Assembly (NCBI RefSeq): GCF_006965545.2
Contig: NZ_CP041372.2
Location: 3,286,001-3,350,000, forward strand
Source of the DNA: Paenalkalicoccus suaedae
GTDB lineage: Bacteria; Bacillota; Bacilli; Bacillales; Salisediminibacteriaceae
DNA length: 64,000 nucleotides
Reading direction: 5' to 3'
Below are positions 36,092 through 46,600 of this stretch, piece after piece (position 1 is the stretch's first letter; each line of letters opens with the position of its first letter). The notes under the pieces are model-generated. The model did not search any database. It was given only the letters and a program-made list of their open reading frames with translations, and had not been told where the DNA came from. The position numbers and the translations under genes are program-made.

Positions 36092-38146
36092 TTAGTCTAG
36101 GAAGTCAGCTTTTACTAGGAAGCGTTCTACTAGTGCCGCTACTTCTTGACGTGAAATGTTCGCTCGTGGAGCGAAGTTGTTACCTGGACGTCCTTCAATT
36201 AGACCTGCTTGAGACAGGATCGTAACAGATTCGCGAGCGTAAGGTGCTACGTCTGCGCTGTCACTGAAGTCCGTGTAAGAAACAGACTCATCTAGATCGA
36301 AGTCATAGCCTAGAAGCTCCATCGCACGAACGATGATTGTTGCTGCTTCTTGACGAGTAACTTCGTTGTTGCCACGGAACGTGTTGTTTTCGTAACCACG
36401 GATTAGATCGTAGTCCGTAACAGCCACTAGGTCACCCATGAACCACTCGTTACCAACGATGTCCGTGAATTGTCCCATGTACGTGCTACCGCCAGTTAGG
36501 CTCAGTCCGCGAGAGATGATTGCTGCAAATTCAGCACGGCTCGCAGTACCAGTTGGGCGGAAGTCTCCGCTAGAGAAACCGCGTAGAATGTATTGAGTAG
36601 ATAGCTTGTTGATTACTTCTGATGACCAAAGTGAGCTTGGTACATCGGAGTAAGACACGCTGTTTTCTACTACAGTGTATAGAGAGTTTGTGAAACCAGT
36701 GAACGTTGCTGTGTCACCGTCACGCTTTGTTGCAACACCAGTGATTGTGCCGTTTGTGTTTAAACGTACAACTACTGAATTATTGCTTAGGTCGTCGTTT
36801 GCAGTGATCGTACGCTCAACTGGTGCGTTGAAGCGAGTGATCTCTACTTCTTGACCATTGATTGTTGCAACAACTAGGAATTCGACTACTGGTGCAACAG
36901 GTGTTACTTGGTTTTCTGATGCATCGAAGTCTACTTCGTTTACGCTGATATCAACGGACGTGTAGTCTAATTCTGCAACAGGGATTGCGAATGATCCTTC
37001 AAGTGTTGCAACTTCGATGATTGCATCTGGGTTAGCCGCACGGATCACGTCAAGAACGTCATCAGACAGGCGAAGTACTGCGTACTCTCCATCTGCTGGA
37101 GTAAGGTTGAACGATACGCGATCAAACTCTTCTCCATCAAGAAGTGCTGCAAGTTGTTCAGCGTTCACCGTAGTGATTACTGTAACCTGACCAGTTACAG
37201 GATCTGTAACGCGCTCTTCAGAAGTCGTGTCGTCTGGAACAGTTACTTCTTCATCGTCGATTGGAGTTTCTGGCTCTTCAGGATCCTCTGGGTCAACTGG
37301 TGGTACTCCACCGCCGCCACCAGGTGGTTGAACTACAGGTGGTTGTTCTTCAAAAGCTTGAGCAGCTCTGAATAGAGTAATAGCTAATTGTTGCATTCTT
37401 GTGTTAGAGAATGTTTGGTTATCAGCTGGAGCCACTGTATCTCTTAGCTCAATGAACATAGATGCAACACCGTCACGAGTAATTCCATAGTCACTCAAAA
37501 TATCAAGCATCGCTTGCAACTCGTTATCGTTTCGAGCAGCTACTGCATTAACACGAGCTTCTAGATAAGCTCTAATGTTGTTACGGCTTAGATCAGTTGC
37601 AAATGGTTTGTTAAGGCGGAATTCAGCCTCTAATTGATTAGCGATTACAAACAAGTCTGCAATTGAAATATCAGGGAACACGTTTGTGAATCCATCTTCA
37701 AATTCTGCGATGAAATCCTCTAAATCTTCTTCTAGAGATGTAGGATTAGAATTAGTAAAAATTTCGGCTAAACCTTGTACGAATCTAGCAGAAAACAATA
37801 ATTCACCTGCATCGCCATCAAGTTCTAAAATCTCTCCATTAGTTGCGTTTACAATCTCTTGCCACTCTGCAAGATCAGTATCGCGAACATTATCGCGAAT
37901 AGCATCAAACGTTATTCTCGATTGAACACCATTCGTAGACGTATCAGCGCGGAACGTACTGTAGATTGTTGTTACTTTACCAGCTAATTCTCGTACTTCC
38001 GATCTTACTTCCGCAACCTCAACCTCACTTGCGTAAGCTGTACTGCTGTCGCCTGCTAGGGGTGCTAGTGTGGCGAATGGTGTGATTGCCATTGTTGTAA
38101 CGATTGCTACCGCGATGGCTTTCTTGCTAATTGGGTACTTTTTCAT
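36092..38146 (-). CDS. Large protein with C-terminal SLH repeats
   Basis: 684 residues, signal peptide to about residue 40 (AIVTTMAITPFATLAPLAGDSSTAYASEVEV). An N-terminal helical region (about 45-265) is followed by a Pro/Gly linker 'PPVVQPPGGGGGVPP' and an acidic 'PEDPEEPETPIDDEE', then a beta-rich middle part and three SLH repeats in the last 180 residues ('YSDVPSSLWSSEVINKLSTQYILRGFSSGDFRPTGT...'). It may be an S-layer or surface enzyme-like protein; no catalytic motif is seen. Start: ATG 38146. Confidence 0.85.
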   Translation of the reverse strand: MKKYPISKKAIAVAIVTTMAITPFATLAPLAGDSSTAYASEVEVAEVRSEVRELAGKVTTIYSTFRADTSTNGVQSRITFDAIRDNVRDTDLAEWQEIVNATNGEILELDGDAGELLFSARFVQGLAEIFTNSNPTSLEEDLEDFIAEFEDGFTNVFPDISIADLFVIANQLEAEFRLNKPFATDLSRNNIRAYLEARVNAVAARNDNELQAMLDILSDYGITRDGVASMFIELRDTVAPADNQTFSNTRMQQLAITLFRAAQAFEEQPPVVQPPGGGGGVPPVDPEDPEEPETPIDDEEVTVPDDTTSEERVTDPVTGQVTVITTVNAEQLAALLDGEEFDRVSFNLTPADGEYAVLRLSDDVLDVIRAANPDAIIEVATLEGSFAIPVAELDYTSVDISVNEVDFDASENQVTPVAPVVEFLVVATINGQEVEITRFNAPVERTITANDDLSNNSVVVRLNTNGTITGVATKRDGDTATFTGFTNSLYTVVENSVSYSDVPSSLWSSEVINKLSTQYILRGFSSGDFRPTGTASRAEFAAIISRGLSLTGGSTYMGQFTDIVGNEWFMGDLVAVTDYDLIRGYENNTFRGNNEVTRQEAATIIVRAMELLGYDFDLDESVSYTDFSDSADVAPYARESVTILSQAGLIEGRPGNNFAPRANISRQEVAALVERFLVKADFLD

Positions 38147-38280
38147 TGTGGTTCTTCACCTCTTCTTCAAATTTTTTGATCATTCCTACGTGAATCACGT
38201 GATTTCTTGCTTATGTAGAAGGTGATCGGATGCTGCCGGCGCGCGTTTGACGGAACGGCTTTATTTATAATGACGTCGCA

Positions 38281-38559
38281 TCAGCGACTGGCAACAACTA
38301 ACTGGTCAGCTCGGATGACTAATGGTTCTCGGTCTAAGTCATTGGTTTGCAAAAACATGGTTGGGTCTAGTTCGTCGGCTTTTAAATCAAGCATTTCGAA
38401 GTAGCCGAACTCGTCTGGTGTTGCAGTTATGTGTGTTTGCTTCTTGTTGTCTGTTAATGCAACAGTGATTCCTTGTTCTTGAGAGAGAACGAAGCCGATG
38501 ATGCTAATGGTTCCGTGGTCCATCTCATAAACGTTTGCTTGCATGCGAGACGTGTGCAC
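38281..38559 (-). CDS. Small hypothetical protein (GTG start)
   Basis: 92 residues. I chose the GTG at 38559 because a GGAGGGGG ribosome binding site lies 7 nt upstream; the ATG six codons later has none. Soluble, acidic C-terminal half, no known domain. It starts within the end of the VanZ-family gene (35-bp overlap), so the two are likely one message. Confidence 0.6.
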   Translation of the reverse strand: MHTSRMQANVYEMDHGTISIIGFVLSQEQGITVALTDNKKQTHITATPDEFGYFEMLDLKADELDPTMFLQTNDLDREPLVIRADQLVVASR

Positions 38560-39049
38560 GTTGTTTCCCCCTCCGAATGATTAATAAGTAGATTGCGATT
38601 CCTAGGCACGCGCCTAAGAAATCTAGGATGACGTCTTCGACCATGCCTGTGCGGTTTGGGTGCAGCAGGTGGCGGTACTCATCAATGATGGCGAATATTG
38701 CAACGGTGACTAGGGTGATGGTGACGGCGAGTGTCGTGCGTTTTGTCGCAAATAGCAACAGGCGCAGGAGCAGGACTGCGAGGATGGCGAATACGAGTAC
38801 GTGCGCTCCTTTGCGGATGAAAAATTCGGCGAATGCTTCGGTTGATCGGGTTTGGAGGCTTATGACGGAATCCCCATATGTGAAGGAGACCCATGAGAAG
38901 CTTCGTTCGATCCAGTCTGTTGGGACGTTTTGTAGCAGTGGCCGAACGTTTTGTGTTTCATATGACATCGAGGATGCGAGAACGATGCCGCTGATCCACA
39001 CAGCGAGCGGTAATATGTAAAAAAGCATTAGTTTCTGTTTATGTTGCAC
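38525..39049 (-). CDS. VanZ-family membrane protein
   Basis: 174 residues with about four membrane helices. 'IDEYRHLLHPNRTGMVEDVILDFLGACLGIAIYLLI' is the conserved DE...QLF.pgR....DvllN..G motif region of VanZ proteins. VanZ relatives are often fused or near cell-envelope polymer genes and can confer lipid/teicoplanin-type phenotypes; its function here is unproven. Located at the 5' start of the SLH/EPS run. Confidence 0.8.
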   Translation of the reverse strand: MQHKQKLMLFYILPLAVWISGIVLASSMSYETQNVRPLLQNVPTDWIERSFSWVSFTYGDSVISLQTRSTEAFAEFFIRKGAHVLVFAILAVLLLRLLLFATKRTTLAVTITLVTVAIFAIIDEYRHLLHPNRTGMVEDVILDFLGACLGIAIYLLIIRRGKQRAHVSHASKRL

Positions 39050-39525
39050 GTCGTTCTCCTCTAATGGTCATGGTTAATTGGAAATTAATTTTACCTTTCG
39101 ATTTGTTAGTATAGCATAGAATAATAGGGAATAGGGTCTTTTTAAGGGATTTTTTACAACTAGGTGGGGTAATTGGTCGCGATAAATGTGGGAAAATGTC
39201 GAATGACGTGGATTTTCCTACTAGTTTCTAGGTATTAAAACGTTGATACGTAGGTATTAATTTGATTTTTTGGTAGTGAATTTTGTCCTGGTCAGAGCGA
39301 TAATTGGAAATTAAAATTGATTGGTATTCGACAAAATTTTTAGTGCTTTTGTAGATTTTCGCGTTATTTGTGTGAGTTTTATTGGAGAATTCCGCGCTGG
39401 ATAAGGGGTTTTGAGGGTTTCCTGATGTTTAGAAAGTTGTGTGGTTGGGTAATTAGTTCGTTTGGCGTGGACAGTGTGCGGCGGGTGGACATGCTTGGGT
39501 AGGTATTGTGTTTGTATTTTAAAGG
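39050..39525. other. Intergenic region upstream of the VanZ gene
   Basis: No gene is supported. The sequence is AT-rich near 39060-39160 (promoter-like for the VanZ gene) and then GT-rich. No stable repeat is seen before the structured repeat at 39529. Confidence 0.4.
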
Positions 39526-39528
39526 TCA

Positions 39529-39762
39529 AGTTCGGCACCGACGGTGCCCCTACGCTCTGGGAGTGTCTTTCCTGAGGCGCTACTTCAACTATTTCGCCCG
39601 GCCATAGGCCGTGCGAAAGGATTTTCAGATACGCGAGTCCCCCCTCTAGGAGACCACTCCCGACGCTTCGGGTCGCCTGCGGTGACGGTTTGCAAATATT
39701 GATAGCATATCCTCCATCTTTTTTGTGGGTTACGAGGCAAAAGATCGTTGCCTCGCTTTTTT
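39529..39762 (+). repeat. Structured intergenic repeat, copy 2, with terminator (subfamily A)
   Basis: Plus-strand homologue of 30943-31118: same outer GGTGCCCC region, CTCTGGGAGTGTCTTTCCTGAGG block, CTTCAACTATTTCG arm, central hairpin and GATACGCGAG block. The hairpin sequence differs but stays mostly paired (TTTCGC with GCGAAA, CGGCC with GGCCG). It ends in an intrinsic terminator (CGAGGCAA with TTGCCTCG then CTTTTTT, 39733-39762), absent from copy 1. No gene-start is adjacent, so the element may be its own plus-strand transcript. Confidence 0.75.
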
Positions 39763-39790
39763 ATTACCGAGAAACTGTGAAAAGATTGAA

Positions 39791-39824
39791 AGAAGCCCAT
39801 TGTCCTCATGGACAACGGGCTTCT
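39791..39824 (-). terminator. Terminator of the adhesin-sortase operon
   Basis: 15-bp stem (39791-39805 with 39810-39824, one mismatch, loop TCAT) and T-rich tail on the minus strand, about 130 bp after the sortase stop. Confidence 0.65.
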
Positions 39825-39857
39825 CTAGTTACTAAGTGCCAGCTTGGTTCTTGTTGG

Positions 39858-39952
39858 ATAAGCTTTTTTATCCTGCGAACGCATTTTTACATCCTACGTA
39901 TGCTTTTTCCACTCTACGTACGCAATTCCTCTCCTGCGTACGCCCCACTTCT
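39858..39952. repeat. Short degenerate 21-bp-period repeat
   Basis: Four degenerate units built on TCCTGCGTACGC...(A/T)-rich between the hairpin and the sortase stop (TCCTGCGAACGC, TCCTACGTATGC, TCTACGTACGC, TCCTGCGTACGC), period about 20-23 bp. Smaller relative of the arrays at 47088 and 61112. Confidence 0.55.
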
Positions 39953-40666
39953 CTATCCCTCTACCTTCTCCACAAATTCTGCATATACGATGATGCGGTC
40001 GCTTCCGTCTGCGCTGTAGCAGCTGACGAGGGCGAGGAGGCTGTTGCCTGGTCGGTCGTTGATGACGTCGACGCGGTCTGGTGTGACGACTTCGGAGGCG
40101 AATTTGCGATAAATGTAAGTGTCGCGTCCGTCTGATATAATAATTTCAGCGCCGTCCTCTAGGCTTCTAATTGGTGCGAATAAGGCACTGGAGTTACGTG
40201 AATTGTGACCTGCGAGGGCGTAGGTCCCTTCTACGCCAAGGCGCTGATCAGGCTTCATGGTTGCGGCACCAACGGCTAAGTGCTCATTGGTTGTACCGTA
40301 GTAGATCGGTAAATGCATGCCGACTGATGGTGCTGAAATAGTGGCAATCACTGTTTCTAAACTAGGATTGTAAGAAAAAGATAACGTATCTAAACTCTGA
40401 ATGATCGAGAAATCGAACATATCCTCCGAAGTCTCTATGGTGGAAGGGTCATCGGTTGTTGCTATCCCTACAGCAGAGCCCTCAGTCAATACCTCGTCTA
40501 ACCCAACTGCCCTCTGATTCGCAAATAGTCGCTCTGAAGGTAGTGTTAGCGCCTCTTCCTGTGCGTTGCCGAGGGCCATGGGAGCGACGATGAATTGGCC
40601 GACTAAGAGATAACCAAGATAGAGACTACCTCCTATGAGGAGGAGGTAGCCTAGAATGCGTGTCAT
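39953..40666 (-). CDS. Class A-like sortase
   Basis: ATG at 40666 gives a protein of 237 residues with one N-terminal membrane helix (ILGYLLLIGGSLYLGYLLV). Catalytic His in 'YALAGHNSRNS', catalytic Cys in 'LALVSCYSADGSDRIIVYAEF' with the Arg in 'SDRIIVYA'. It cleaves LPxTG and joins the protein to peptidoglycan. It is encoded directly downstream of the LPQTG adhesin (5 bp gap), so it is presumably its dedicated enzyme. Whether it also acts on others cannot be told. Confidence 0.9.
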   Translation of the reverse strand: MTRILGYLLLIGGSLYLGYLLVGQFIVAPMALGNAQEEALTLPSERLFANQRAVGLDEVLTEGSAVGIATTDDPSTIETSEDMFDFSIIQSLDTLSFSYNPSLETVIATISAPSVGMHLPIYYGTTNEHLAVGAATMKPDQRLGVEGTYALAGHNSRNSSALFAPIRSLEDGAEIIISDGRDTYIYRKFASEVVTPDRVDVINDRPGNSLLALVSCYSADGSDRIIVYAEFVEKVEG

Positions 40667-40671
40667 CGTAC

Positions 40672-43600
40672 TCACTGCTCCGTGCGGCGTCTGCGTCTTA
40701 GGAAGACTGCGCCGAGTGACATGGCGAAGAGTGCGATCGTGATGCTGAGCCACATGGAGCCGTAGCCTGTTTGTGGTAAGAAGAAGTTGGAGCCGCTCTC
40801 TCTTTCTGGTGTGCTTGGAGAGTCGGTGCCTCCTGATCCTCCTCCATTATTACCTCTACCCGGAGTATCCGTTACTGGCGATACCTCTGGATCATCTGGA
40901 GGATCTACGTCGTCTGGAGGTGTTCCACCGTCGTTGTCACCAGGTGGCTCTTCCTCTTCTCCAGGTGGTGGATCGACTTCTTCATCCACGTCGTCGTCTG
41001 GAGGTGGGACATCGTCAATTGGTTCGTTTGCGACGAACAAGACTGGTGCGAGATCGTCTAGCGTAATGCGGATTACGTACTGCTCTTCACTTAAGACGTA
41101 GCCGTCAGGCGCTGTTGTTTCTGTTACAAGATAATCGCCTGGTAGGAGATCGTCGATCGAGATCTCGCCGTTTGCGTCGGTTGTGAAGGTGCGTCCCTCG
41201 AGCTGGTCAATCGTAAAGACAGCGTCTGGGAGGCGCGCATCGGTGTCGCCTGCGACGTGCTTGATGATCGTAAGCTCACCGCGTGTCTTAAAGTTGTCGA
41301 TCTCGACTCTGACAGGTGCTGTTGCTCCGAGCGGAATCGTGACTTCTACCGCTTCTTCATTGAGCACATAGCCTTCGAGTGCATCGACCTCTTGCACGTA
41401 GTACGTGCCAGGTGCGAGGTTATCGACAACAATGCGACCGTCTGCGTTTGTCACAAGTCCAGATTCCACCACGTCACGATCTGCATCTAGGAGTGTAAAC
41501 GTGACGCCTTCTAGCGTTTCGCCTGTGTCGCCGTCAAATTTCACAATTTCGAGCTGACCTTTAACGAGCTCGTTACTCATTGCGAGGCGAACGACGCCAG
41601 ACTGGCTGGAGCTAATATCAAACCACTGAATCGTGCTGTTTAGCGTGTAGCCTTCAAGCGCTCGGACCTCTTTAAATCCGTAGCGACCAGGGAGTAGATT
41701 GGATACTGCGACGACTCCAAACTGATCGGTGACCAAGTTCGCTTGGATCGTCGTACCACCGCTCGAAACGAGGTCGAAGACGACTCCAGCAAGTGGCGTG
41801 TTACTGTCCTTATCTGTTTTCGTAATTTGAACGCTACCGCGAATCAGGCGGTTCGTCGCTGTAATTTCAACAAGCGCTTCCTGACTCTTTTCGACCGTGA
41901 AAGGCTTTGGCGTGCGGTCTAGCACGTAGCCGCCAGGCGCTCTCGTCTCGACGAAAGAGTAATTGCCAGGACGAAGGTCATCCACGAGGATAACGCCGTC
42001 GCTGTTTGTTGTGAGGTTAGATCGGACAACCTCTCCTTCTTCGTCAAGGATGTTGAAGACTGCGTTTTGGAGGACGCGTCGGCTATTGCCTTCGTCCACC
42101 TTCGTTAGCTTCACGCCGCCTAAGATAATATCGTTCTCCACCGTATATTCGATCTCATCCTCTGGATCGAATGGAATCGTAATCGTGTGAACGGTTTCGT
42201 TCTCTTCGTAGTGATCTGGTGCGCTCGTCTCCACTAGCTTATAGGTGCCTGGGCGGAGCTCCTTGATCGTTGCGCGACCTGTTTCATCGGTTGTAATGCC
42301 GTACTCGATGACGTTTCCATCCTCGTCTGCGAGCGTAAACTCCGCTCCAGCGAGCGCTTCCTCCGTCTCGCGGTCTACCTTGATGATGATCACATCGGCC
42401 TTTTTGATCTTATTGTCTTTGGTGAAAAATAGCTCCTCTGCTCCACCTAGCGTCACGGTAAATACTATTGGAGTGTCGTCTAGAATGTAGCCAATTGGCG
42501 CTTTTGTTTCGACCAGTTTGTAAGAGCCTGGTCGCACGTTCGTCACGGTAATTTCTCCGTTTTCGTCCGTCGTGAGCTCTTCAATTAAGACGTCGCCATC
42601 TGCTGTTAGGAGGCTAAATACCGCGCCTTCTAATGCCTTTTCACGTTCTCCTTCAAGCTTTAATAGCGTAAAGGATCCCGTAATGATGTCGTTATCGAAG
42701 ACAAGCTCTAGGCGCTCCGTTTGGGAGCGAACGATCTCGAATGCAATGCGGTCCGTGGAGCCTGTAAATCCAAATGGTGCCGTTGCTTCTTCAAATGCAT
42801 AGTTGCCCGGTAAGAGATCTTCGACAATGATGATGCCGTTCTCGTTTGTTGTGTAGTAGCCGAGGATTTCTCCGTCTGCATCAACGAGTCTAAATACGGC
42901 ATTCTCGAGTTTATCCTTCGTCTCACGGTCCACCTTAGTAAGCTTAACGGAGCCTCGGATGAGCTCGTTTTCCTTGTCTAGTTCAATGACCGTAATTTGG
43001 TTCTTTTTAATCGTAAACGAAACAGGTGTGTCGTCTAGCTTATAATCAGGTGCTGCTTCGGTCTCGATAAATTCATACGTGCCTGGCTCGAGATCCGTTA
43101 CTTCGATTCGACCGTTCGCGTCTGTTTTGAGGTTAGACCCCACAACGGTGCGCTCTTCCCCAGTGACGCGGTAGAGACTAAATGTCGCACCTTGAAGCGT
43201 GGTTTTCCCATGCGTATCGGTCTTAGTCAGGGCGACGTCGCCTATGATCTTGTCGTTTTTGATGATGATCGGGTCGGTGTTATTGCTGAGCGTGACTGGC
43301 GTGTACTCAGCGCGGACGGCGTATCCGTCTGGCGCGCTATCCTCTTTGATCATATACTCGCCATAGGCGATGTTAGTGAAGGTGAGGACGCCATTCTCGT
43401 CGGTTGTACCTGTTTTGATACGGAATTGCTTCGTTTTGTCATAGAGCGAGAAGGTTGCGCCTGGCAGGAATCCGGTGCTCTCCTGGCCTTCAAAGGTGTC
43501 CTTCACGCCTTGCTTTTTAATTGTGAGATCGCCTCTCACGCCTGTCGCGCTACCTGCGCCCGTTGTGATGCGGACGATTTGGCTGTGCGAGTCGTCTGTA

Positions 43601-46600
43601 TCACCGTTAAAGTCTGGGTTGGTGATAAAGAGGTTGGCGTTGTTGCTGACGGTGTCGTTGTCGGCCGCCTGCAAAAAGCTCTTATACTCAATGATATAGA
43701 CCGTATCGATGCCGTCTGGGAAAATCAGGTCAAACGCTGGTTGACCTTGGATCTCCTTAAACTCCACGGTGTAATCGGTGCCTCTCGTGAGTGCAGCGCC
43801 TTTTGAGAAGTTGCCGTTTGCGCTGACAGTGGTGCTATAGACGACGAGCTCATCCTCTAAAATAATCTGGTTGTTGGAGAGGATGTCGCGCACTTTGACT
43901 GGTCCTTGTAGCGTGGACTGGCCAGCGTTTAGCGTAATCGTCCATTCCATTGTAAGGCCGTTTTGACGTCCTGTTTTACCTGTATACTTGCCTCCATTTG
44001 CGACAGAAACAGTAGCAGGTAGCGAGATTTTTTGCTCGGACTCCGCGTATGAGATCTCGGCGCGGTTTGGATACGTGGCGCTAATGATCTTATCATCGAG
44101 CGATGTTTTAAACTCGACGATATAGGCGCGGTTAATGCTACCAAAGTTGATAGAGATCTCCTGCCCGTTTACTTGCGGACTAAAGTTTGCAGTTACGTTG
44201 GCCCCTTTTGTGAGCGAGTTTTGACCAGTACCAAGCGTTCCTTCAAAGATTTGAATGCTGTTTGGTAGAATCGTTTGATCGCCTTGGACCGTGTCGCGGA
44301 AGACAACGTCGGTGATCGTTTGTAGATTGTAGTTCAGTCCGACGTTCCACGTGATCTCTTTCGTGACGGCATTGTACGATCCGCCTTTAAAGCCATTTGC
44401 TCGTGTAAACGTGTCTGGTGTGAACGTCGCTGTTGCTTGGAGCGTTCGATCGACGTCGTTTTTATCCTTCCAGACGACGTTTGCTGTGTTAATGAGCTGG
44501 TTGTTTTTGTTGATTCGCGCTTCATAGTCAAACGCGGTGCGATACGTGATGACGATTTCGTTTGTAACTGGCTCGTTGAAGACGATTTTAAAGCCTTGTG
44601 TTGCGTCATCAACGGTGAGCGTGTACTTATCTGGTGTAATTCCTGTTAGTGCAAACGTGTTTGGTAGGAAGGTAAGTCCACCGTTTGTGAATACGTCGGT
44701 TAAGACAACTTCCTTCATTTCCTGCTTATCGCGATTTATACGGATCGTCCACTGGACGTTTTTATCGCGATAGTTCGGGCTGTTTGCTGATTTTAATAGA
44801 ACTCCCTGTTGGACGCCTTGAGATACTTCGGACGTTTTGTCAGAGAAGCTGACGCTGTTTCTCGCCGTGCCATTCGCAAGTAGGCGCTCGTCGAAGCTCG
44901 TTTTATAGGTGATTTTGTAGGCTTCGTTAATGTCGCTGTTGAACTGGAAGCGGAAGCCCTTGCGATTCGTCGACTGTTGCGTGTCAGGTGTGACGCTGTA
45001 CTCGCTTGGGTCCACGACAGTCGAACCACTCTCTTGGCCGTTGACGTTTAGCGTGATGCGCTCGACCTTGAATGTGTCGGAGATAAGCGACTGGCCAGAG
45101 TCAAAGTAGTCGGTCACAACCGTATTAGCCGCCGGAATTTGACGCTGGTTGTAGTTAAGCTTTACCTCCCACGAGACGGTTTGATTCACGTTATCATACG
45201 TAACCGCACGTTTTTGGAGCGTTTGCCCACGTCCTGTTGAGACCGTCGCAGAGGCGGTTAAGTTCGTTAAGCCGTCTCCTTTCAGTGTCGCTGTATTTCG
45301 ATAACGTACGCCCGTGTCCTCGGTGATTTCTGTCGTAAATTTGAGTCGGTACGCGTCAGTGATGGTGCCGTTGAACGCGACCTTGACTAAGTTGTCTGTT
45401 GCTGTGAGCGTATATTCACTTGATGGCACGAGACCTCCTTGTGTCACGGTACCGTCAAGTTGCACGTTTAGATAGTAGAGCTCCACGTTACCTTGAAGCT
45501 TTTGGTTACCAAAATCACTCGTGCCGAGCTCGCTTAAAATTGGATCCTCGAGTACGGCGTTTGTGATCGCATTTTTCTCTTTATTAAAGTCGACCTCCCA
45601 CGCGATTGTCTCTGCGTTAAAGCTGCGGTTTGGTACACCTCGCTTATCAACAGAACGCGCCACTTTTGGTTTAAACGTGATCGGGATGACGACTGTCTGT
45701 CCGCCGTCTGGTCCTACTGGCACGATGATCTCTTGATCCGTGTCACCAGTAAGATCTTTTCTTATTTCCGTCTGAAACCGCACGGTACCTGTGACATTAC
45801 TGCGGGTTTCGATTTCCTCGTTAAATGTGAGGACAACGGTACGGTTTGTGTCTAATGTAAACGATCCTAACACCGTGCCGTCTGTATCTGCGAGTGAGCC
45901 AGAAACGGCATTAAATACCGCAAATACATTCGGTAGCTGGAACGTAAACGTAGAGCCAGCTCCGTATTTTAAATCTGGTAGCGCAAACTCGTAAAATACT
46001 GCCAGGTTCAGCGTTTGATCCGCTGGGTTTGGCATCGGATCCGGTAGCGGATCTCCATTTAATAATGTCATGCGGAAGTTTGTGATAATGTTTTCCGTAA
46101 TTGGTCCTCGGATGAGGTCTCCTCGCGCTGCTTCGAGCTCTTCCTCTTCGGTTAACGCTTCTTCCTCTTCTGGAAGGGCTTCTAGGTCTTCTTCTGGTAG
46201 AGCTTCTGGATCTTCTGTTGTTGTTTCGTCTTCTGGATTTGTTGGTTCGTTGGTTGATTCGTCTGGATTTGGTTCTTCTGGATCGGTGCCTTCGTTTGTC
46301 GGTTCTTCAGCTGGTGGCGGCTCGGATTCACTGTTACCTTGGTCCGATCCTCCATCCGGATTTTCTACCGGCGTATCAGGCTCAGATGCCGGCGGGTCGG
46401 TGCCCCCGGTGTCTCCGCCTTCATTGCCGGAGCTCGGTGGCGTCTCGGACTCGTTGCCTGGCGCCTCCTCGGTCGTGCTGTTGTCGTTTGATCCATTATC
46501 GGATGTTGTTGCGTCGTTGCTTGTGTCGGTGGTGCTGGCTCCTTCGTCATTTGTGTCCGTGGCTGAACTACTGATGTCATCGTCGGTTTCATTGGTTCCA

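Noticed and set aside
39311-39538. Minus-strand frame of 75 residues in the VanZ upstream region
   Set aside because: Lacks a ribosome binding site, composition is unlike the neighbours and it runs into the structured repeat.
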